Both the position numbers and the translations under genes were made by a program. Shown piece after piece: positions 52,401-64,000 of a stretch of DNA of 64,000 nt (position 1 is its first letter; each line of letters begins with the position of its first letter). Below the pieces are notes generated by a model that was given only the letters and a program-made list of their open reading frames with translations, made no database searches and was not told where the DNA came from. Origin of the DNA: Prinia subflava (taxonomy: Eukaryota; Chordata; Aves; Passeriformes; Cisticolidae); contig NC_086247.1 of assembly GCF_021018805.1 (NCBI RefSeq), positions 95,435,338 to 95,499,337 on the forward strand, given 5' to 3'.

Positions 52401-53038
52401 TATGGCTATGTCAAAACACTTTCTCTGGACACCTTATGGCTTCCCATTGTGGAGAAAGTTTGCTGGAAGAAGTAATTTTTGGTAATTCTGTCTGAGCCAA
52501 AACTGAAGGATGAACCTATGAGAGGTTGATGAACCTATGAGAGGGCAACATGTCCTATTTTTGTGTCTAAATCTCCACTTTCCTTCAGAAGTGTAACACC
52601 AGCCTGAAACTGAGTTTTGCACAGAAGCAATCCACTCCAACACAAGCTGACTTTACTTTCAGTTCCGGGATGCACTGAGGTGCTGAGCTGCTTAAACAGA
52701 CTAAATGTTATTTCTATGCAAACATAAATGTGGAGTGGGAACAATCTGTCATTACTAATTTTGTCCAGGAGATGAGACACCAGCAATGTTCTTATATCAA
52801 CATTACTGTAGGAGGCAAGGAAGAGCAGGCACTTTATCATTATGTACGTAGCACAGACGAGGTGGATTGCCTCAGCAGTAGCAAATAATTTAGTATCTTT
52901 GTACTAGAAGAAATTCCTCCTGAGGAAAGAAATTCACAGTAAACTGATATTTTAGCAGGTAGGAACATCACACACAAACCCATACCTACCTGCAAGTTCT
53001 TGTTCTGAAAGACAACTCATGCAATTTGAAAAAAGTTA

Positions 53039-53044
53039 TTTATT
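53039..53044 (-). terminator. TGFBR1: Candidate TGFBR1 polyadenylation signal
   Basis: An AATAAA hexamer on the minus strand lies about 4.2 kb after the stop codon, a distance consistent with the long TGFBR1 3' UTR known in mammals. No transcript evidence is available here. Confidence 0.4.
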
Positions 53045-56000
53045 TTCACTGCTTTAATCTCTCTACTGTAGTGTTAGCACTTAACATAAGCATCAACTCT
53101 TCTACTGTCCTATTTACAATCCATTGAAATGTATACTCTACAAATACAATACATATTTCCAAAAACGTAAGGGAAATGCACAATTTGGTAAGGTTTAAAA
53201 AAGTGACACTTATCTGTACAGGATCCTCAAATCATCCAAAAAGTAAAATTTACAAGGCAGTATCCACACAGCTATGTAAGGGCAGGTGCTACAGTGACAA
53301 AGCAGCAAACTTGCTAATACAACAAAATACAGAAAACAGTGTTTTGGGGCACCAGATAATACACTTAGTACCACTGAAGTTGTAAATTTAGTAATACCCA
53401 TATTTCTAGGAAACATGTAACTGCCAACCTGGAGAACATTCTGAAAAATATTAAACATTATATACAAATGAGGTAAATGTACCTTGGTCTTTTAAGAGGT
53501 AATTTGAGTTTAAAGCAACAGATACGGTGAAGGGGTTTTTTTGTTTGCTTGTTTTTTAAACATAAAATGATTAACACCTTGCAATTATTTCAATGGCACA
53601 ATATAAACAAGGAACTAACTAAAAGGTGAATTTCATGGCAATCACACTCAGAGCCATTACTGAAAAAATAAAATAGCCTCTTACTTCATTTGACACCTTC
53701 ATGTCCCCATACAGTCAATCTCAATGTCTTTACTTATATACAAAGTCTTTCTTAGGATTACAAGCAGAACCACTGGAGGGCGACGGTGTGTCATACTTGG
53801 AGAGTCTGCTTGAGAAACATCTCAGAATTCCAGCTTTTAAGGTTGGAAGGTCCCTGAAGAATTCCAGCATTTCAAAAATGACATTTCAGGCTTTTCAGCA
53901 TCAGACCATTTCCAATGCTCCTTGTTCTCCATGTCCATATCCATCTGGTCACAAGTCTGTAAACCAAACTGAGGCTTCAATGCTACTAAAATGTAAAGTT
54001 GATTAAATCCACAAAACTTAAGCGAATGTATAATGTATGTAATATTTACAATAAACATTTGCATCAGTATTAATCAGAAACTGTTTTGGTATATACTTGA
54101 AATGATACAAAACTAATATTTTGAATGCTAAAATATTTTGGTCCCCTGCATTTCCAAGACCAGATCTGGTGATATTACAATCTTAATTTAAAAAATACTT
54201 ATGTGTACCTGTGTCCATATATATAAGATATGATCTTACACAGGTAACATTTAAAGTTACATAATATATACAGACACAGCCTTTGTAAAAGGTGTTCAGT
54301 TCATATAATGGAAAAGAAGAACAAAGCTTGAAGTTGTGGTGTCAGAACTGGGGATACATATAGCCGTATTCAGAATTTTCCTGTTCTGCAGCCCAAAAGG
54401 AATGATAAGGTTGTTCTAAAATACAGTTCCTTATGTCATACACTCTGTCAAGCATCCTTCTGTGCTTTTTTTCTGCAAGCTTGTATTAAAAAGCTAAATT
54501 TTGAACAAAGAACAGTTGCTAGCAATTCAGGAAAATGAAGATTTGCACGTGGTTGAGACAAAATAACAGAGTTACATTGTTGACAGAATCATCTGCAAGC
54601 TATCATGCTGTTCAGCTGCTGTACATACTCTTTAAAATGTAACAGAACTGTTCCATATATTTTAGGAAATTAAATGTTATGCTGATAAGGTTTTGTGGGT
54701 GTTAAAAAAGCCACTAAAAATTATTTGATGGATTATACTGCAAGCTCTCCTGTTACCACCAAAACATCTAGACTTCTAGAGAGATCTGAGGCAATCCAGT
54801 AGCCTGATATTTCTGAAATAGGAGCTGTACCATTTGTATCTATGGTAAGGACCCCAGGACACCTATGAAACTTGAAATGTAACAAAGTAGGAAGCCTTTG
54901 AAATCAGCATGGAGAGTCTGACCTATTTTCATGCTGACCTGTTTCCTTTAAGCATCTGTATGGATACATAGAACTTGCTACAGAGGCTGCCAAGTAGATG
55001 GGCTTGAGATTTAAGTTATATTCAAATGGTTTTTTTGAACAGTCAATTGAAAAACTCTGTAGTGCACAACTGTCCATGTGCACAAAAGCGTAGTTTATTT
55101 AAAATACCTACATGAAGTAACTTTTAACCAGCTTTGATTGATGGAAGCCTGAAGCACATAAGCCTGACTTGTCAGATAATGCCAAACAAAAGACAAGCAT
55201 GACAACTGTACGTATGTTTAAGCCTCATTGTTTTCTAAGAATTTCTCTTATTTTTCCCTTTTCTCCTGGATATCGTCTTCCATGATGAATAAACTCATCC
55301 ATTTTGTTGTTAGCAAAAGCATTTCATTAATTACAGTTCGACTTCCAAGGATCTGTAATTCTGACATAATTTTAAACTTATCTCCAAGCAAGATGTAAGA
55401 ACACAGAAATAAACAAAACAAAATGTTAAGGCTTTTCTTGGGTGAGGCTTGTGTCACCTATGTAGCCTCCTCTTCCTGGGTCTCATTCCTCTTCCTGCTT
55501 TTGCTGCCACAGATCACAGCACAGAACCTCAATTGTGCTGCTGGCAGCAACCACCCTGCCACTGCAACCATCTTGGTAACAAATTCTCAGTGGGCTCTAT
55601 GCTGAGGGATGAAAAGCAAGCTAAGTTAAAGGTTGCCATGTGTGTTGCATAATGGGATGCATACTGTGTTCTGAAGAATGGCAGGTTAGGCAGCATATTA
55701 ATCACTAGGCACATTTATATGCTGAAATGTTACTGAAATAATGTCCAAAATGTTTAGAACATTCATGAAAATAAAGGTCAACCAGACTCTTCCTAAAATT
55801 ACAATTAAAAAAATACCCTGGTAACAGCAAGTTTTTGTTGTACATTTGGGCAGGAAGCAATTTGATTTCTAATCAGGTTTGTGAAAATATTACGATACTC
55901 CTAAAAACTCAGGGAAATCTTGATTAAAGCCATGCATATTCTTTTGTGTTCTTATGACAACACAAGTTACCATAAGCTTTGCTCTTCTAACGATGAAGAG

Positions 56001-57179
56001 GATTGCTGGAATCCCCTGATATTTGTACACAACGACCTGCAGCTTGCCACCTTCTCTAGCTCACCACTTTGTGTATGAGGCACACAAAACATACATGCAC
56101 ATAAAATTTATAAGCAGCTTTGAACTGTCTAGTACAAAAGCCCAAATAACGTCTCTCTAATCAGGTGCATTTAATCCTTGTGTAATTGCAAATATTGTTC
56201 TTTGAGCCTTAAGACTCAGCAGAACTGCACAGAAAATATGTTTTTCATCCTTATTTAATGAAGTAAAATCTCCTTTAACATTTTACTTTTCTTGCTACTT
56301 TTCTGAAGTAGATAGGTACTTCAAGCAGTTTAGAAGTACCACTTGATAAAAAGAAATCTTCTACATAATTATGACTCGTAACTTGACAATTACAAAATAT
56401 GACAGTGAATTTACTAGCTTACACGATTTGAAACTCCTACAGTGGTTTCAAGAGTCAGATTTTGTAAAATTGAAGATATTCTATCAGTTATGTAGCCCCT
56501 GTTGCAATGAGTGAGATTTAGATCTTAGCCAGGCAAAGAAACAAATTTTAACTTGTATTTTTGAAGCCAAAAGTACCACAGGCTTTGTACATCCCTACTA
56601 TTTTGCACTAAAAGACTCAAAAGTGGCACTTACTGGTGTAATACAATCTATTTTGAAGGCAATGTAGTGTTCTGAAAAAGTGGAAAAAACCCAGCAATCA
56701 TGTATAAAGTATAGTTGCATAAGTTATGTTCCCACAACTGTATGAGGTCAATTTGTAAGTCAAGGTAAGAGTCCAAAAGATGCACTACTGTAATAGCTAG
56801 CAAGGTATACTCCAATAGTACATTCACAACCTGAAACAAGGAATTGAGACAGTGGTTCAGAGTAGTTAATGTACCAGGCAGGAATAAAATTGCTATAAGA
56901 GCCATCAATGCACTGTAGAACAATATAGTGAACCAGTTTCATTTTAGAAATGATCTCCTACTTTTAGCACAGTTAACTAGCAAAGACCAGCTATCAACTT
57001 CCCAAATAAAAAATCATAGACTAATGAAACTAGAGTACATGATGTTTTGTAAGTAACCTGGGAAAGAGGTTCATAGTGCACAGAAAGACCCGACAACTGC
57101 TTAGCACATCCACAAAAATCCTAATAAGTGACGTTCCTATGAAGTACTAAAAGGCAGCAATATCGTTCTGTTCCTCCAG

Positions 57180-57187
57180 TGAGGTAG
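57180..57187 (-). promoter_or_regulatory. TGFBR1: let-7/miR-98 8-mer target site in TGFBR1 3' UTR
   Basis: The minus strand reads CTACCTCA, the full let-7 seed complement with A opposite position 1, about 77 nt after the stop codon. TGFBR1 is a reported let-7 family target in mammals. That this site functions in the bird is inference. Confidence 0.55.
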
Positions 57188-57263
57188 AACAATTAACCTT
57201 CTTAACACGCCACTCTGGTGCAGATAGGGATTTTTACAGTGTTCTTCGACAGCAAATCCAGGA

Positions 57264-58788
<1,525 letters not shown>

Positions 58789-58919
58789 CTCACAGCTCTG
58801 CCATCTGTTTGGAATATTGGGCCTTAACTTCTGTTCACACACAACTTTCCTCATTTCTTCAACAGAAGGGTCTGAAGGAACGAGGTCATAGTATGGTAAC
58901 TGGTAATCTTCGTGGATTC
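58789..58919 (-). CDS. TGFBR1: TGFBR1 exon 8: kinase C-lobe
   Basis: This 131-nt exon has the same length as in human. It completes a glycine from exon 7 and reads [20 protein letters not shown] then [20 protein letters not shown] and SCE, covering kinase subdomains IX-X of the type I receptor. The acceptor is CTGTTACAG and the donor GTATTAAC (the exon ends GAG|GTATT). It is phase 1 in and phase 0 out. The match to vertebrate TGFBR1 is exact as far as I can tell. Related receptors (ACVR1B, ACVR1C) differ in the LPYYDLV-SDPS segment and are less likely. Confidence 0.98.

Positions 58920-64000
<5,081 letters not shown>

Larger units (their letters stand above)
26611..53019. other. Intergenic region between RECK and TGFBR1
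   Basis: About 26 kb separates the RECK promoter from the inferred TGFBR1 polyadenylation site. I found no exon with recognisable protein similarity on either strand. It holds CR1 fragments, four solo LTR-type elements, a 256-bp tandem array and low-complexity tracts, each listed separately. The remaining stretches (27,060-30,970; 31,800-34,960; 35,650-38,490; 40,360-41,020; 41,620-43,120; 43,430-49,290; 49,440-53,020) show nothing I can name. A non-coding transcript cannot be excluded. Confidence 0.7.
53020..57263 (-). other. TGFBR1: TGFBR1 3' untranslated region (inferred)
   Basis: The region follows the TGFBR1 stop codon in transcription direction. Mammalian TGFBR1 has a 3' UTR of several kilobases, and this stretch is largely free of recognised repeats, as expected for a conserved UTR. 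The first plausible distal polyadenylation signal is AATAAA on the minus strand at 53039-53044, which would put cleavage near 53,020. Nearer signals could give shorter isoforms. Two microRNA seed matches are notable: a let-7 8-mer at 57180-57187 and a miR-140-5p 7-mer at 56441-56447. The left boundary is uncertain. Confidence 0.55.

Overview
This is vertebrate nuclear DNA, almost certainly from a neognath bird. It is AT-rich, has sparse split exons and one CpG island, and carries CR1 LINE tails (the GGTTGGAAGGGACCT-type end) and several LTR types typical of birds. The coding exons match two well-known vertebrate genes, both on the minus strand. Their human counterparts lie on chromosome 9 (9p13 and 9q22). 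Human chromosome 9 material of this kind is largely Z-linked in birds, so a Z-chromosome origin is likely, but this is inference.

Layout, left to right. Positions 1-26,275 are the 5' part of RECK, transcribed leftward. Six exons were found by splice sites, reading phase and protein similarity: exon 1 (26197-26275), exon 2 (23906-23964), exon 3 (19870-19944), exon 4 (17820-17856, a 37-nt micro-exon), exon 5 (10650-10735) and exon 6 (8916-8963). They join in frame to 128 codons, covering the signal peptide and the first cysteine-knot repeats. The remaining exons lie beyond the left edge. A CpG island with CCAAT and GC-box motifs (about 25,740-26,610) is the RECK promoter.

Positions 26,600-53,000 are a gene-poor spacer. 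It holds CR1 fragments, several solo LTRs, a 256-bp tandem repeat array of about six units that was itself split by a solo LTR, and low-complexity tracts. I found no convincing exon there. Positions 53,020-57,263 are the probable TGFBR1 3' UTR. TGFBR1 (ALK5) follows with its last three coding exons at 57264-57389, 58789-58919 and 59528-59652, which encode the C-terminal half of the kinase domain. The rest of TGFBR1 lies beyond the right edge.

Both genes are membrane-bound extracellular signalling regulators: RECK is a GPI-anchored metalloproteinase inhibitor and WNT7 co-receptor, and TGFBR1 is the type I TGF-beta receptor kinase. They are not an operon or a known regulatory unit. Most other open frames in the window are chance or repeat-derived. 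The mobile-element record is unusually readable: four solo LTRs keep recognisable target-site duplications (4, 4, 5 and 6 bp), which implies several distinct retroviral lineages.
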